Positions 34,192 through 42,914 are shown, numbered from the stretch's first letter. The stretch is DNA of 64,000 bases from Clostridia bacterium (GCA_009929695.1 RZZW01000002.1:62001-126000); one strand, 5' to 3'. The notes: generated by a model not told the origin, from the sequence alone. Translations and numbers: made by a program.

Positions 34192-34651
34192 GGCGCACCT
34201 CCCCAGCGTACAGCAGATTTACGCCGTTGCAGTCCGGGATATTTGCCAGATACTTAACAGCGATACTGCCTATCAGCTTGCTTTGCTCAGCCTCACTTGC
34301 TGCCGCCGCCGCATAGGTAGAGGCAGAGGCGTTTCCGGCAGAATAGGATATTGATTCTCTGCCGGACGATACAGAGGCGATAGCGCCCCTGTATGTGCCG
34401 TCTGCGGCCACCGTAGCGGCGGTAGCTTTACGCTGAGCGTCAATGTTGAAAAGAGCTTCAGCCACAGCACACACAGCCTTTTTAACCTTTGCAATGTGGG
34501 CTTCTTTTTCGGGAAACGCAAAAGTGAGCCTGCCGAAAGTGAGGTTGTCAAGTTCATCACTTGCCAGCTCAAGCCACTTGTTAGCGTTCTGCTCAGTCAG
34601 CACGTCACCGAAAAAAGAGCCGGTGTAAAAGCTATAATCTGCGTATGCCAT
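34163..34651 (-). CDS. Head-tail connector protein
   Basis: A 162-residue protein with an N-terminal helical connector pattern (YADYSFYTGSFFGDVLTEQN; WLELASDELDNLTFGRL) and an Ala-rich C-terminal helix region. It lies downstream of the capsid genes where gp6/gp15-type connectors are encoded. It overlaps the next gene by 29 bp. Confidence 0.75.
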   Translation of the reverse strand: MAYADYSFYTGSFFGDVLTEQNANKWLELASDELDNLTFGRLTFAFPEKEAHIAKVKKAVCAVAEALFNIDAQRKATAATVAADGTYRGAIASVSSGRESISYSAGNASASTYAAAAASEAEQSKLIGSIAVKYLANIPDCNGVNLLYAGEVRHVPQHNNPV

Positions 34652-34663
34652 AATGCCGCCTCC

Positions 34664-34807
34664 TTATTTCGTTTTGCTGTTCTTCTTGCCCGTGTTTGCG
34701 GTTTCCTGAACACGGGTATAGCGTTCAGACTTCTCCATAAGGGCAATAGTCTTTTCGTTTTTCACGGTAAGAATATTGCCGGTTTCAATGTTCTTGAATT
34801 TAGCCAT
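34664..34807 (-). CDS. Short basic phage protein
   Basis: A 47-residue Lys-rich protein (MAKFKNIETGNILTVKNEKT) with AGGAGG upstream of the ATG at 34807. Similar small proteins with a beta-like N-terminus occur after capsid genes in related phages. Function unknown; it may be a head accessory. Confidence 0.7.
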   Translation of the reverse strand: MAKFKNIETGNILTVKNEKTIALMEKSERYTRVQETANTGKKNSKTK

Positions 34808-34824
34808 AACTTTTATCCTCCTGT

Positions 34825-35214
34825 TTATTCTTCAAGGGTTACGCCCGTAAGCGAATAGGTGAGAGTTTCACTGTTTGCGCCCTTAGTTGCGACAACACGC
34901 ACGGACTGCGTAGAAGTGTCAGCAATGAGCAGAACAATGATACCGTCCTCATCAAGCGTTACCGGGCCGCTTACGCCGCCTACCAGCTCAACGGTGATAG
35001 CGTCAGCACCCTCAGCGGTAGCATGAAGGGCTAAGTAATGACCGCTTTGCTGTTCAACATTGCTACTGAATCCGGTGTAATCAGTTACATGGTGAAGAGT
35101 ACCGGTGATTGCAGCGTTACCGACACTAACGCCTGTCTGCAAATCGGTTACGCTCTTACCAAGTAAATCTGTCCCTGCCGCTATGTCGGTGTCAACCGAC
35201 AGGGTTACTGAGGG
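34825..35214 (-). CDS. Predicted -1 frameshift extension of the major capsid protein (Ig-like domain)
   Basis: An open frame of 129 residues in the -1 frame of the major capsid gene, continuous from the slippery heptamer at 35214-35220. Read alone, the best internal start is a TTG at 35142 with no convincing ribosome site. The product is beta-rich (AITVELVGGVSGPVTLDEDG; SVRVVATKGANSETLTYSL), like Ig-type domains found as capsid decorations. Joined to residues 1-287 of the capsid protein it gives a ~416-residue minor form. Independent translation from TTG cannot be excluded. Confidence 0.75.
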   Translation of the reverse strand, partial: PSVTLSVDTDIAAGTDLLGKSVTDLQTGVSVGNAAITGTLHHVTDYTGFSSNVEQQSGHYLALHATAEGADAITVELVGGVSGPVTLDEDGIIVLLIADTSTQSVRVVATKGANSETLTYSLTGVTLEE

Positions 35215-35220
35215 TTTCCC
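35182..35220 (-). promoter_or_regulatory. Programmed -1 ribosomal frameshift signal
   Basis: The heptamer GGGAAAC (35220-35214) stands in the X XXY YYZ register of the capsid frame (..G GGA AAC). Twelve bases later comes a perfect 7-bp stem with a four-base loop, TGTCGGT-TGAC-ACCGACA (35201-35184). The capsid stop TAA (35207-35205) lies between. Slippery site, spacer and stimulatory hairpin are all present. Confidence 0.8.
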
Positions 35221-36074
35221 TCACCACCAGAAGTAGCGTCAACGCCGGTGAAAATAAGGTCAGGGGTAACGGCCACAGTGCCGAAGTGGTAGAACAGAGA
35301 AACGCCGTATGCTTCGGAAAGCTGGATTTTCTCAGCGGTGTACTGATTTGCCATAACGGGCTGTGCAACAGCACCGTCAACCATAAGCAGATAACGGCAG
35401 CCGGAAGGAAGGTGAGTGCTGGACTTACACTCTACGCCGTGCCAAGAGTAAAATTCCTCAGCGCCGGTATCAACGTTGGAGCGAGTCTGCTTGTCAAGGT
35501 TGTTACGGACCTTGCCGTAATAAGCGGTGTTGAGAACGAGGTGCATCATAGCACGGGGAACACCGTCAACGAAGTCATTTTCGGTGTTTTCGCACTCCTG
35601 AATGACCATTTCAAGCTCTTCCTCAATGGGGGTGTTGTCAGGGATTTCAACCTCAACAGCGTTGCTGTATGCCACAGTGAAAAACGCTTTATCAAGGTTG
35701 GAAGCCATACGGACAATGTGATTTGCGGAACGTCTGTCAAGCAAACCGTCAACACCGTAAAGAAGGGTGTCTTTCTGTTCGATTTCCTCAACAATTTCCT
35801 TGTCGGTGTCGATAGCAACGGTGACGGGCTTAGCCTTAACCTTGTTGCCAGCACCAGCTTCACGGGCAGTGCCGTAGTCCTGTGCGGTAGCGTTTACGAA
35901 ACGCTTTGCCTCAACCGAGCCGGAAGCCGGATCGCCGGAGAGGTCCATGTTTTTCATACCGGCAGAGGCAAGCGTTTTCATAACGCCTTCAATGACTTTG
36001 CCGTAGAGTTCAGCGAGGTATTCCTTACCTTCGCCGTCCTGAGTAAGAATACTCAAAGATTCGATTCTTGCCAT
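35205..36074 (-). CDS. Major capsid protein
   Basis: A 289-residue protein following the scaffold gene, beginning MARIESLSILTQDGEGKEYL, with the size of an HK97-fold capsid subunit. Residues include the RSNVDTGAEEFYSWHGVECK and GCRYLLMVDGAVAQPVMANQ stretches. It assembles the head around the GP20-like scaffold. The last codons contain the GGGAAAC heptamer, so part of the chains should carry the 129-residue extension encoded at 34825-35214. Confidence 0.9.
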   Translation of the reverse strand: MARIESLSILTQDGEGKEYLAELYGKVIEGVMKTLASAGMKNMDLSGDPASGSVEAKRFVNATAQDYGTAREAGAGNKVKAKPVTVAIDTDKEIVEEIEQKDTLLYGVDGLLDRRSANHIVRMASNLDKAFFTVAYSNAVEVEIPDNTPIEEELEMVIQECENTENDFVDGVPRAMMHLVLNTAYYGKVRNNLDKQTRSNVDTGAEEFYSWHGVECKSSTHLPSGCRYLLMVDGAVAQPVMANQYTAEKIQLSEAYGVSLFYHFGTVAVTPDLIFTGVDATSGGEGNPQ

Positions 36075-36103
36075 GTTAGTTCAATCCTTTCAAAATGTTT
36101 TTT

Positions 36104-36685
36104 TTAGAAAATTTTGGGAGGCGTAAACTTCGGGGTAGCCGGGGCAGGATCGCCCGTAGAGCCTGTGAACGCCGGAGCTTTTGCCTTCTGTGCAGCGTCT
36201 TTTTCGGCGGCTGCTTTTTCCTCCGCTGTCTGATACAAACCGTTGTCCTTTTCCTTTGCGGCTTTCATAAAGTCATCAAAGCCAAAGAACGCCCCGTCTT
36301 TCCATGATAAGCCGCTATCCTCTGCCATACAGTCAGAGGTAAGCTGCCTGCGCGCATAGGGCGAGGTTACGCCGTATTCGTCCAGCTTTTTACCGATCCA
36401 GTCCCTCTGATCGCGCTGAGTGAGTTCACGGGTGTATTTCTTTTCCGCTTCCTCAGCCTGCGTCTTATAGGTCTGAAGTTCAGTCTGAATCTGCTGAGGA
36501 TCAATGCCCTCAAACTTTTTCAGGGTTGCATTAGCCGTTTCGAGCTGAGCCTTAGCAGCGTCACGTTCACCCTCAAGGGCTGTGATTTTGCTTTTGTGCT
36601 TCTCAATATCCTTGCCGTTCATTGCAAGGACCTGAGTAGCCTGCTCTTCCGTCAAGCCAATAGCAGTGAGTTCTTCTGTTTTCAT
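36104..36685 (-). CDS. Capsid scaffold protein (GP20-like)
   Basis: A 193-residue protein with a long central coiled coil (~25-95, ALEGERDAAKAQLETANATL), charged throughout, and a Pro/Ala-rich C-terminus (GDPAPATPKFTPPKIF), the layout of Phage_GP20 scaffolds. It lies directly upstream of the capsid gene. GGAGG precedes the ATG. Its 185-base leader holds two hairpins. Confidence 0.88.
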   Translation of the reverse strand: MKTEELTAIGLTEEQATQVLAMNGKDIEKHKSKITALEGERDAAKAQLETANATLKKFEGIDPQQIQTELQTYKTQAEEAEKKYTRELTQRDQRDWIGKKLDEYGVTSPYARRQLTSDCMAEDSGLSWKDGAFFGFDDFMKAAKEKDNGLYQTAEEKAAAEKDAAQKAKAPAFTGSTGDPAPATPKFTPPKIF

Positions 36686-36779
36686 AGAGTTACCTCCTTT
36701 TAACGGATAGGCTTTTTAGGACGTAGCCGTGTCCCTCCGTTCCGGCTTTGTTAAGACCGCCGATAGTCTGATATGTTGT

Positions 36780-36817
36780 ACCCCTGCCGGACTTGCACCG
36801 GCTAAGTCTAAAAGGGG
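36780..36817 (-). other. Leader hairpin with GTGCAA loop upstream of the scaffold gene
   Basis: Stem GCCGG-TGCAAGT-CCGGC (36802-36786) with an outer CCCC/GGGG pairing. Two other phage leaders (42191-42211 and 42887-42914) have hairpins whose loops also contain GTGCAA. The remaining leader sequence is GC-rich but has no open frame of note. Confidence 0.5.
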
Positions 36818-36826
36818 CATAAAATA

Positions 36827-36863
36827 GCAGAGCCACCGAAAACACCGTTTTCAGTAGCTCTGC
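36827..36863 (-). terminator. Terminator-like hairpin after the minor head protein gene
   Basis: Stem GCAGAGC / GCTCTGC with further pairing inside (ACTGAAAAC / GTTTTCGGT), followed by TATTTTATG on the minus strand, 7 bases past the stop at 36870. It probably attenuates transcription between portal/minor head and scaffold/capsid genes. Confidence 0.65.
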
Positions 36864-36869
36864 AATGAT

Positions 36870-38078
36870 TTAATTGTTTGCTTTTCGGGCTGCCGCCGTA
36901 GCTCTTGCCGCCTCTGAGCGCGTCCACTTAGCCACGCTTATTCTGTCAGACAGCTTTTTCAGCCCGTTATCCTCACAGAATTTATTATAAGCGGCATTGT
37001 ACCCTTGCAGCTTTGCGGCGGCTTTTGCGTATTCGTCCTGAAGTGTAGCTTTTGCCTCTGCGTCCTCAGCACCGTCAACCGCCTCACGAAGTCCGAGTAC
37101 CTTTAATTTTGCGTTCCTGATACGGGCTTCCGCTTGACGCTGTTTCTGTGAGAGGTCATAAGCCTTTTTGTTTTCCTCAGCGTCAAAGTTTTCATAAGGG
37201 TTGTGTTCAGGATCGCCGGGGCCGAAAGAGTGACGGCAGTTCCAGCCGCACAGCCCTGCACCCGTTCCGTAGCCGGTACACTCTTCAAAGTCCGGGTATT
37301 CCGTACTTTTACCCGTCCGGCTGTATAGTTTACCCTGCCACCAAAAGTGATTTGAGGGGTTTTCGCCACCGTCACCGTATCGAGCGCCTATGTGTGCAGA
37401 CACCCGTATAAGGTCCCAGTCACGCTCTATCATACCCTGTATTGCCATATTGCCGCTTGCCTGTGCAACGCCTGTACGGACGGCACGAAGCACCGCCGTT
37501 TCAATGGTGTCAACATGACCTGTGGGGTAATGCACCTTAGCTTGTTCGGTGACAATATCGTTTACAGCCTCTTTGACAGCCTGTGTATATGACTGAGCGC
37601 CCGTCATAACCTTAAAATGGGCGTTGTCAAGGACTGTCATAAGTTTTTGCTGACTTGCCTTAGCTGTGGTGCGTGTAAAGTTCCTTATCTCTCCGTTTGT
37701 CCTCTGGTATGTATCGGTAAGTAGCCGCACCATACTTTCAGACTGTAAGAGGGGGACAGATTCAAAACCGTGTGCAACATAGAAAACATCATCAGCCGCC
37801 CACGCTCTGATACCTGCGTCCTCAAATATAGCTTTTACCTCTGCCTCTGTTTTCTTAGTAAAACGCTGTATTTCCTGTTGCAGAGCCTCCATGTGACCGC
37901 CTGCGGACTTATACACCTCAAGCTGCCACTGATCCGTACCTGTCAATAAAAAATCCTCACCCCGTCCAAGCCGAGCCATAAGACGGGAAATGAGGTCTTT
38001 TGTTATCCACGCATTGAGAGTATCAAGCTGAGGGTGTAAGGTGTCAACGATTTCTAAGAGTTCCTGAGGTGTCAACAT
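36870..38078 (-). CDS. Minor head protein (phage minor capsid protein 2 / SPP1 gp7-like)
   Basis: A 402-residue protein downstream of the portal gene, N-terminal helical, with the family block HFWWQGKLYSRTG and GLCGWNCRHSFGPG (~245-295) including two cysteines. Its C-terminus is basic and Ala-rich. Such proteins enter the procapsid with the portal and may be ejected with the DNA. The order terminase-portal-minor head-scaffold-capsid is conserved in SPP1/A118-like phages. Confidence 0.88.
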   Translation of the reverse strand: MLTPQELLEIVDTLHPQLDTLNAWITKDLISRLMARLGRGEDFLLTGTDQWQLEVYKSAGGHMEALQQEIQRFTKKTEAEVKAIFEDAGIRAWAADDVFYVAHGFESVPLLQSESMVRLLTDTYQRTNGEIRNFTRTTAKASQQKLMTVLDNAHFKVMTGAQSYTQAVKEAVNDIVTEQAKVHYPTGHVDTIETAVLRAVRTGVAQASGNMAIQGMIERDWDLIRVSAHIGARYGDGGENPSNHFWWQGKLYSRTGKSTEYPDFEECTGYGTGAGLCGWNCRHSFGPGDPEHNPYENFDAEENKKAYDLSQKQRQAEARIRNAKLKVLGLREAVDGAEDAEAKATLQDEYAKAAAKLQGYNAAYNKFCEDNGLKKLSDRISVAKWTRSEAARATAAARKANN

Positions 38079-38089
38079 ATAGCCTCACC

Positions 38090-39592
38090 TCACTCTTTTT
38101 TATCGTCCTTTTTCTTATCGTCCTTTTTATCCTCTTGCTTTTCGGACTTTTTAGGGGGCGTGTTTCCACCGCCGCCAGAGCCACCGAAAAGCCCGGCCTC
38201 CATACCTGCCGCCTCTGCCTCTGAGGTAAGCGCCTTTGCTTCTTCCTCACTCATGCCCTCAAACTTTACTAAGTAATACCACTTAGGAATCCAGCCCTGC
38301 ATAGCGTAAGCTCTCCACGCCGCCTTATCTTCCTCATAGCTGTATGTAATATCACCAAAATTAAAGTTGATTTCATACTCACCGAGAGGGGCAAGGCCGT
38401 AAAGCGTAACAAGAGCGTCAGCACCATAAAAAGCCTGTTCAAGTGCGTCCTTCAGAGCGTCACGGTCTGTTTTAATCGTCTGAATGGTGTCACGGTCATC
38501 AGATTCAACCTGCGTTGCGGTAATCATACCCGTTTGACCGTCCATAACGAAAACGCCTTCAGAAAATCCGCATTTCACGCCAGCCATAGAGAGGTTAAAG
38601 TTAATTTCTTTGATACGGGCTTCCGTCTGAATTGTCGGTACGTGTTCATGTACGGCGGTTGTATCGCCGTCATTGATACCCATACCCAAGCCTTTAACAA
38701 ACCGGGGAAGCGTAATACCTTTGTTGTTAGCGTTCTGAATAGCCTGCTGACCTACAAAGGTAATGTGCTTGCTGTCCTCAATTTCGGTATTCATACGGCT
38801 TATGCCGGTATCAATAGCCTTTAACTCAGTAATAGCGTTTGCAAAAACGGATAAACCGAGGGGCGAAGTGGGATCAACAGTATTTGCACCGGGTACACGA
38901 TAATAAGCGAAAAGAGGCTTTTCAAGATTTGCTATGCTTACCTCAGGCTGCATATTCGCCCATACCTCAACACTGTTAAGGGCTACGGGCGTACCGAGCA
39001 TAAACTTATTATCACCGTTGATTTGATTCTTAAAGGCTTTATTTGTGACCTTGTAAATGCGGCCCCCGTTTGCGTCAGCACCCTCAAAGCGGTGGTATTC
39101 AAGACGGGTGTAATGTGCTTTGCCCTGTGTGGTGTGGGTTGCAAAGATAGCACCGACAATTTCGCCGTTATCGTCCTTTGCAGTGATACCAAAACCGCCC
39201 GGAAGCACAAAGTCCCATGTTTCACCGTTCCACTTAATCATAATACCGCCGAGCCTGTCAGCTTCGGTGATTTTATCGGGGAGGCGTTTTAACAGGTCAT
39301 CTGCAAGCCCCTGTAAATAGTCAGCTCTGGGAGAGCCTGAAACGGCAATACCAATATCAAGCGTTGTGAGCTTTGCACGGGTATCTGATATGTGCTTAGC
39401 CATATTGACCGTTTCTATATCGTCCTCCGTATTCCTCCACGGAGGTCTGCCGGTGGAAATATTATCCCACCTCTGAAGGGCGTTGCTCATTTCATCAGAG
39501 GTAATGAGATCAACGCCAAATTCCTTACCTATATCGGAGCTTATTAAAAACATATTTCTTATCCTCCTTAGTAGGCGAGTAAAAAAGTTCAT
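38090..39592 (-). CDS. Portal protein
   Basis: A 500-residue protein following the large terminase, with the portal features FYGADALVTLYGLAPLGEYE near the C-terminal third and a long charged tail (KKSEKQEDKKDDKKKDDKKE). A Gly run precedes the tail. Forms the dodecameric channel at one capsid vertex that docks the terminase. Both size and location match SPP1/A118-type portals. Confidence 0.9.
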   Translation of the reverse strand: MNFFTRLLRRIRNMFLISSDIGKEFGVDLITSDEMSNALQRWDNISTGRPPWRNTEDDIETVNMAKHISDTRAKLTTLDIGIAVSGSPRADYLQGLADDLLKRLPDKITEADRLGGIMIKWNGETWDFVLPGGFGITAKDDNGEIVGAIFATHTTQGKAHYTRLEYHRFEGADANGGRIYKVTNKAFKNQINGDNKFMLGTPVALNSVEVWANMQPEVSIANLEKPLFAYYRVPGANTVDPTSPLGLSVFANAITELKAIDTGISRMNTEIEDSKHITFVGQQAIQNANNKGITLPRFVKGLGMGINDGDTTAVHEHVPTIQTEARIKEINFNLSMAGVKCGFSEGVFVMDGQTGMITATQVESDDRDTIQTIKTDRDALKDALEQAFYGADALVTLYGLAPLGEYEINFNFGDITYSYEEDKAAWRAYAMQGWIPKWYYLVKFEGMSEEEAKALTSEAEAAGMEAGLFGGSGGGGNTPPKKSEKQEDKKDDKKKDDKKE

Positions 39593-39607
39593 ATCTCATC
39601 ACCGCCT

Positions 39608-40843
39608 TTATACTATCCACTTTAACTCATTCCGTAGGGCTGTGCGGCAGAAATACCGTAGCTGGTCCATGCTGTGATCGTTCTCTTTGATAACAGCGTC
39701 CTCAGCCTTTTCTTCGTCCCATGAATAAGTTTCAAATTCATCAAAGGTGCTTTTGCACCCCTTATGAAAATACAAAACACCGGCATTGAGGAATTTTGTA
39801 ACGTCCTGTATGCCGTTGATAACATCATTGTCGGCTTTCATTACGATCCACTGACCGTATTTCTGTATTGTTTCAATCATTGACGAAGCCGAGGGATCAA
39901 TGATTATATACTCAATAGGATAATCGCCTATCAAGTCCGAAAGCATTTTATAATACTCTTCGTTGTCAACACGGTTGTTGCTACCGCCCTTGTAGTAAAG
40001 CTCTTTTATCATTACCGCCTTTTGTTCGGCAGGGCTGTAATCATATAAGCCTGCTGCAAACGGGTTTACCGTACCATAGTCTATTGACACATAATAGCGG
40101 TGTCGGGGACTACGGGCAGGAATGTTACTTACAATATGAGCCGCCCGGTTGAACATAGGGTAAACAAGCCCTTCAGCCTTAACCCACAAACCGAGAATAT
40201 AACGGCGGTAAAACACGCCGGAATACATACCCTCATAACGCTGTCTGATTTTATCCGAAAGACTTAAATTGTCATTCATAGTGAAATGCAAATAGAGTAT
40301 GTTTCTCTCTTTTGCCTTTTTTATCCACTCAACATAAAACCAGTGTCCGGGGTTTTCGGGGTTGCAGTTAAACCAAAACTTAGAGCCGTCCACACTGCAA
40401 CGGGCCATAGCCTGCTCAACAAAGGAACGGGGCATAAGTGCCACTTCATCAAAGAGAACACCGGCAAGCGTGATACCCTGCACCAGTGTGTAGCTTGATT
40501 CGTCCTTGCCGCCGAAAAGATAATAGTAGTTTACAGTATTGCCGGATTGAATAATCAGCTTGTTTTCGCTTCGGCGTTCCGTAATAGTAAAAATACCCTC
40601 TAACCACTGAGGCATAAGGGTAATTACATTTCGGCGTAGTGATTCTATTGTCTTGCCGCAAATGGCGAAGTTCTGACCGTTAAAATTGCTCATGCTCCAT
40701 AGTACAAAGCCGTCTGTCATTGATACCGTCTTACCAGAACGGATAGAGCCGTCACAGATTATACCGTCATAATCTTTGAGCTTCGGTCTATTCCACCACG
40801 TCAGCGTCAAGTTCTGCCTCTTGCTGAAGCTCTGGTAGATCAT
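39608..40843 (-). CDS. terL: Terminase large subunit (PBSX type)
   Basis: A ~411-residue packaging motor and nuclease. Walker A is GSIRSGKT (~35-42), Walker B is GVLFDEVAL (~131-139), and the RNase H-like nuclease acids are in YVSIDYGTVNP (~247) and YIIIDPSASS (~315). The ATG at 40843 is preferred, with AAGGAGG 12 bases upstream; a TTG at 40852 lies too close to that site. It overlaps the small subunit gene by 56 bp. Confidence 0.95.
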   Translation of the reverse strand: MIYQSFSKRQNLTLTWWNRPKLKDYDGIICDGSIRSGKTVSMTDGFVLWSMSNFNGQNFAICGKTIESLRRNVITLMPQWLEGIFTITERRSENKLIIQSGNTVNYYYLFGGKDESSYTLVQGITLAGVLFDEVALMPRSFVEQAMARCSVDGSKFWFNCNPENPGHWFYVEWIKKAKERNILYLHFTMNDNLSLSDKIRQRYEGMYSGVFYRRYILGLWVKAEGLVYPMFNRAAHIVSNIPARSPRHRYYVSIDYGTVNPFAAGLYDYSPAEQKAVMIKELYYKGGSNNRVDNEEYYKMLSDLIGDYPIEYIIIDPSASSMIETIQKYGQWIVMKADNDVINGIQDVTKFLNAGVLYFHKGCKSTFDEFETYSWDEEKAEDAVIKENDHSMDQLRYFCRTALRNELKWIV

Positions 40844-41231
40844 CTGTATCAATATCCTCCTTTGTACTATCTCTTATAGCGTCAAGCAGGTTGTTTTCCT
40901 TAGCAGGTCCACTCATACCAGATTCACCGACAATATCAAGGTACATTTGAATAAGATAGGAATTGCCGTTTTGAGCGCCCTTCATAATAGCGTCAGCTAT
41001 AAGGGCTTTTTGCGATAAGTCCGCTTCCTCAATGCCTAACTTCTTCAATCTGTTTGCTTTGCGTTTATCGGTAATAGGTAGATCGGAATAAATTGAAAGC
41101 AGTTCAGACATAAGCCGCTGCTGTTTCTTTTTCTCCTGTACAGCTTTACCACCAGCGGAACGGATAGCGTGAGCTTCCTCTTCGCTGCGCTCAGTAAGAG
41201 GTATTAAATGCTTATCCTGTGGTCTGCTCAC
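40788..41231 (-). CDS. terS: Terminase small subunit
   Basis: A 147-residue protein, basic N-terminal half (EKKKQQRLMSELLSIYSDLP) and acidic C-terminus (DLPELQQEAELDADVVE), immediately upstream of terL and overlapping it. It probably recognises the packaging site and recruits TerL. The family call rests on position and character. Confidence 0.85.
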   Translation of the reverse strand: MSRPQDKHLIPLTERSEEEAHAIRSAGGKAVQEKKKQQRLMSELLSIYSDLPITDKRKANRLKKLGIEEADLSQKALIADAIMKGAQNGNSYLIQMYLDIVGESGMSGPAKENNLLDAIRDSTKEDIDTDDLPELQQEAELDADVVE

Positions 41232-41272
41232 GTGTTCGCACCTCCTTATGTGGATATATTAGCCGTACCTCC

Positions 41273-42082
41273 TTACGCCTTTTTATAGCTGTATGTATAA
41301 CCGTACTTTTTCTGATTTGCTTTTAACCACTTGTTTACTGCGTCATTGTAGTCCTTGCCGCTGAGCTTTGCACTGTTTACGCCCTTGACGAAAGCGGAGG
41401 CGTTAAAGTGCGTACCCTTTACAAAGGAATATGTACCTGCGTAATGGGCGCTATCTTCGCCTCTGCCCTTAGTAGAGCTTACCGCAACAATGCCCCGGCG
41501 TGTACCCATTGCCGTGTTGACTACATCTTCCTTTGAGAACGTAGGCCATCCACCGGCAGGGTGATTGTGGATTGCAATTTCAGTACCGTTACCCGTCAAG
41601 CCGGAAATAGAGCCAGCGTTACCGTGTCGGTACTTCGTAGCAAAACCGTACTGATCGACAACAACGCCGTGTTCCTCTGCGGCTGAGGCGTGAGTATCGG
41701 CAAAGGCTTTCAGCATATCCTCATAGGTACGATTCACACCAACTTTGACGTTCATTCGTGCCGGGTGATCGTAGGTAGTTTCATCTTTTCCGCTTCCACC
41801 ACCTGAGGACGGCCAACCGCCACTGAAGCCCATACCTGAGCCGCTACCTCTGCCGCCAAATTCTACCGGGAAAACAATAGCCTCCCATGAGCTGATATGT
41901 TTTTCAAGTGTCTTGCCGTTCAACTCATAGTTAAGGGCTTCGTCCAGACTGCCAAAAGAGGCAATAACGGTATTTGTGGTGAGGTTGTAAAGCTCAAGAG
42001 GGTTTCTAAACAGGGCGATTTTCTCAGTGATATAAACACCGCCGAGCTGCTTAAAATCCCGTTTGAAATTATTGATTTCCAT
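41273..42082 (-). CDS. Phage protein with a JAB/MPN-like metalloprotease motif
   Basis: A 269-residue protein. N-terminal ~85 residues of unknown type, a Gly/Ser-rich linker (~76-98), then a domain with EIAIHNHPAGGWPTFSKEDV (~168-187), which resembles the HxHPxG...S..D zinc site of JAB/MPN and RadC-like proteins. It lies at the start of the packaging region. A processing protease role for head maturation is possible but unproven. The similarity is a motif only. Confidence 0.6.
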   Translation of the reverse strand: MEINNFKRDFKQLGGVYITEKIALFRNPLELYNLTTNTVIASFGSLDEALNYELNGKTLEKHISSWEAIVFPVEFGGRGSGSGMGFSGGWPSSGGGSGKDETTYDHPARMNVKVGVNRTYEDMLKAFADTHASAAEEHGVVVDQYGFATKYRHGNAGSISGLTGNGTEIAIHNHPAGGWPTFSKEDVVNTAMGTRRGIVAVSSTKGRGEDSAHYAGTYSFVKGTHFNASAFVKGVNSAKLSGKDYNDAVNKWLKANQKKYGYTYSYKKA

Positions 42083-42159
42083 TCAGTTCACCTCTTTTCA
42101 AAGCATAAAAATACCGCTGACTGTAAACAACCAACGGTTATAAAACATATAAAATGAGA

Positions 42160-42211
42160 ACAGGGCGCATTTCTGCACCCTGTAACAAGTACCCGGATTT
42201 GCACACGGGGT
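42160..42211 (-). other. Two leader hairpins upstream of the JAB-like gene
   Basis: A 10-bp interrupted stem at 42160-42183 (ACAGGGTGCA / TGCGCCCTGT), followed on the minus strand by a T-rich stretch, and a second hairpin at 42191-42211 (ACCCCG / CCGGGT) whose loop contains GTGCAAA. The first is probably a terminator or attenuator. Confidence 0.5.
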
Positions 42212-42226
42212 TTCTGCCGCCCACAG

Positions 42227-42856
42227 TCAAAGCACCTCCGCTTTATCACGGAATTTCTCTTGATATGCGGCAAGGCGTACAATGTTACCGTTACAGCCGT
42301 CCGGGACATTTCCGTAAAAGTAGATTATAGACGGCTGAAGCCTTGCAAGCATTTCATTATAGCCGTCCATAAATAACAGGCGGCTTTCCTTGTTTAGCTG
42401 AGTACCAACAGAGGACACAGCCACAGCACCGCCCACAGGCTCACCGTCAAAGCACCATTCAAAACTTGCTTTATCGCTCCATGAAATAGTAGGTATTACG
42501 GTGATACCGTTATTCTGCCAATAAGCACCGAGCCAGTGCTTACGGTAGTGATTATATATCTGCACCGCCTTAGGAAAATCCGTATAGGTTGAAAAGTCAG
42601 GTGTGCAAACACACTTGAATTTCTGCAACAGTTCAAGGTATGTATCAGGGTTGCTCCATAAACGGGTAAATTGATAATCGTCTATGAAAAAGTGAAGCCC
42701 TTTGTCATACGGTTGTTTGCAGGTCTTAGCAAAGTTAAACCCTATAAAGTTTTTGATATTGCAGTGTTCAGGAAAGAGGCGCGGTATATCATAAGTACCC
42801 GTACCGTCAAATATGCCTTTATTCAAATTTTCATAATTGCGTCCCTGCCGGTACAC
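42227..42856 (-). CDS. DUF4417 protein
   Basis: A 209-residue protein with the DUF4417 pattern: HFFIDDYQFTRLWSNPDTYL (~57-76), CTPDFSTYTDFP, QIYNHYRKHWLGAYWQNNGI and VIPTISWSDK. GTG at 42856 is preferred because GGAGG lies 10 bases upstream; a GTG at 42904 would sit inside a leader hairpin. It is the first gene after the presumed late promoter. The molecular function of the family is not known to me. Confidence 0.85.
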   Translation of the reverse strand: MYRQGRNYENLNKGIFDGTGTYDIPRLFPEHCNIKNFIGFNFAKTCKQPYDKGLHFFIDDYQFTRLWSNPDTYLELLQKFKCVCTPDFSTYTDFPKAVQIYNHYRKHWLGAYWQNNGITVIPTISWSDKASFEWCFDGEPVGGAVAVSSVGTQLNKESRLLFMDGYNEMLARLQPSIIYFYGNVPDGCNGNIVRLAAYQEKFRDKAEVL

Positions 42857-42886
42857 GATATACGCGCCTCCTTTCGCACGTAGTAA

Positions 42887-42914
42887 AGCGTTCAGAGCTT
42901 GCACCCTGAACGCT
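42887..42914 (-). other. Leader hairpin with GTGCAA loop upstream of the DUF4417 gene
   Basis: A perfect 9-bp stem AGCGTTCAG / CTGAACGCT (42914-42906 with 42895-42887) around GGTGCAAGCT. It lies ~30 bases before the DUF4417 start, downstream of the late promoter. Confidence 0.6.

Noticed and set aside
36780..36817. Possible cobalamin-riboswitch core (GGTGCAAGTCC)
   Set aside because: The rest of the conserved core (such as GCCACTG) is absent, and the downstream gene is a phage scaffold.
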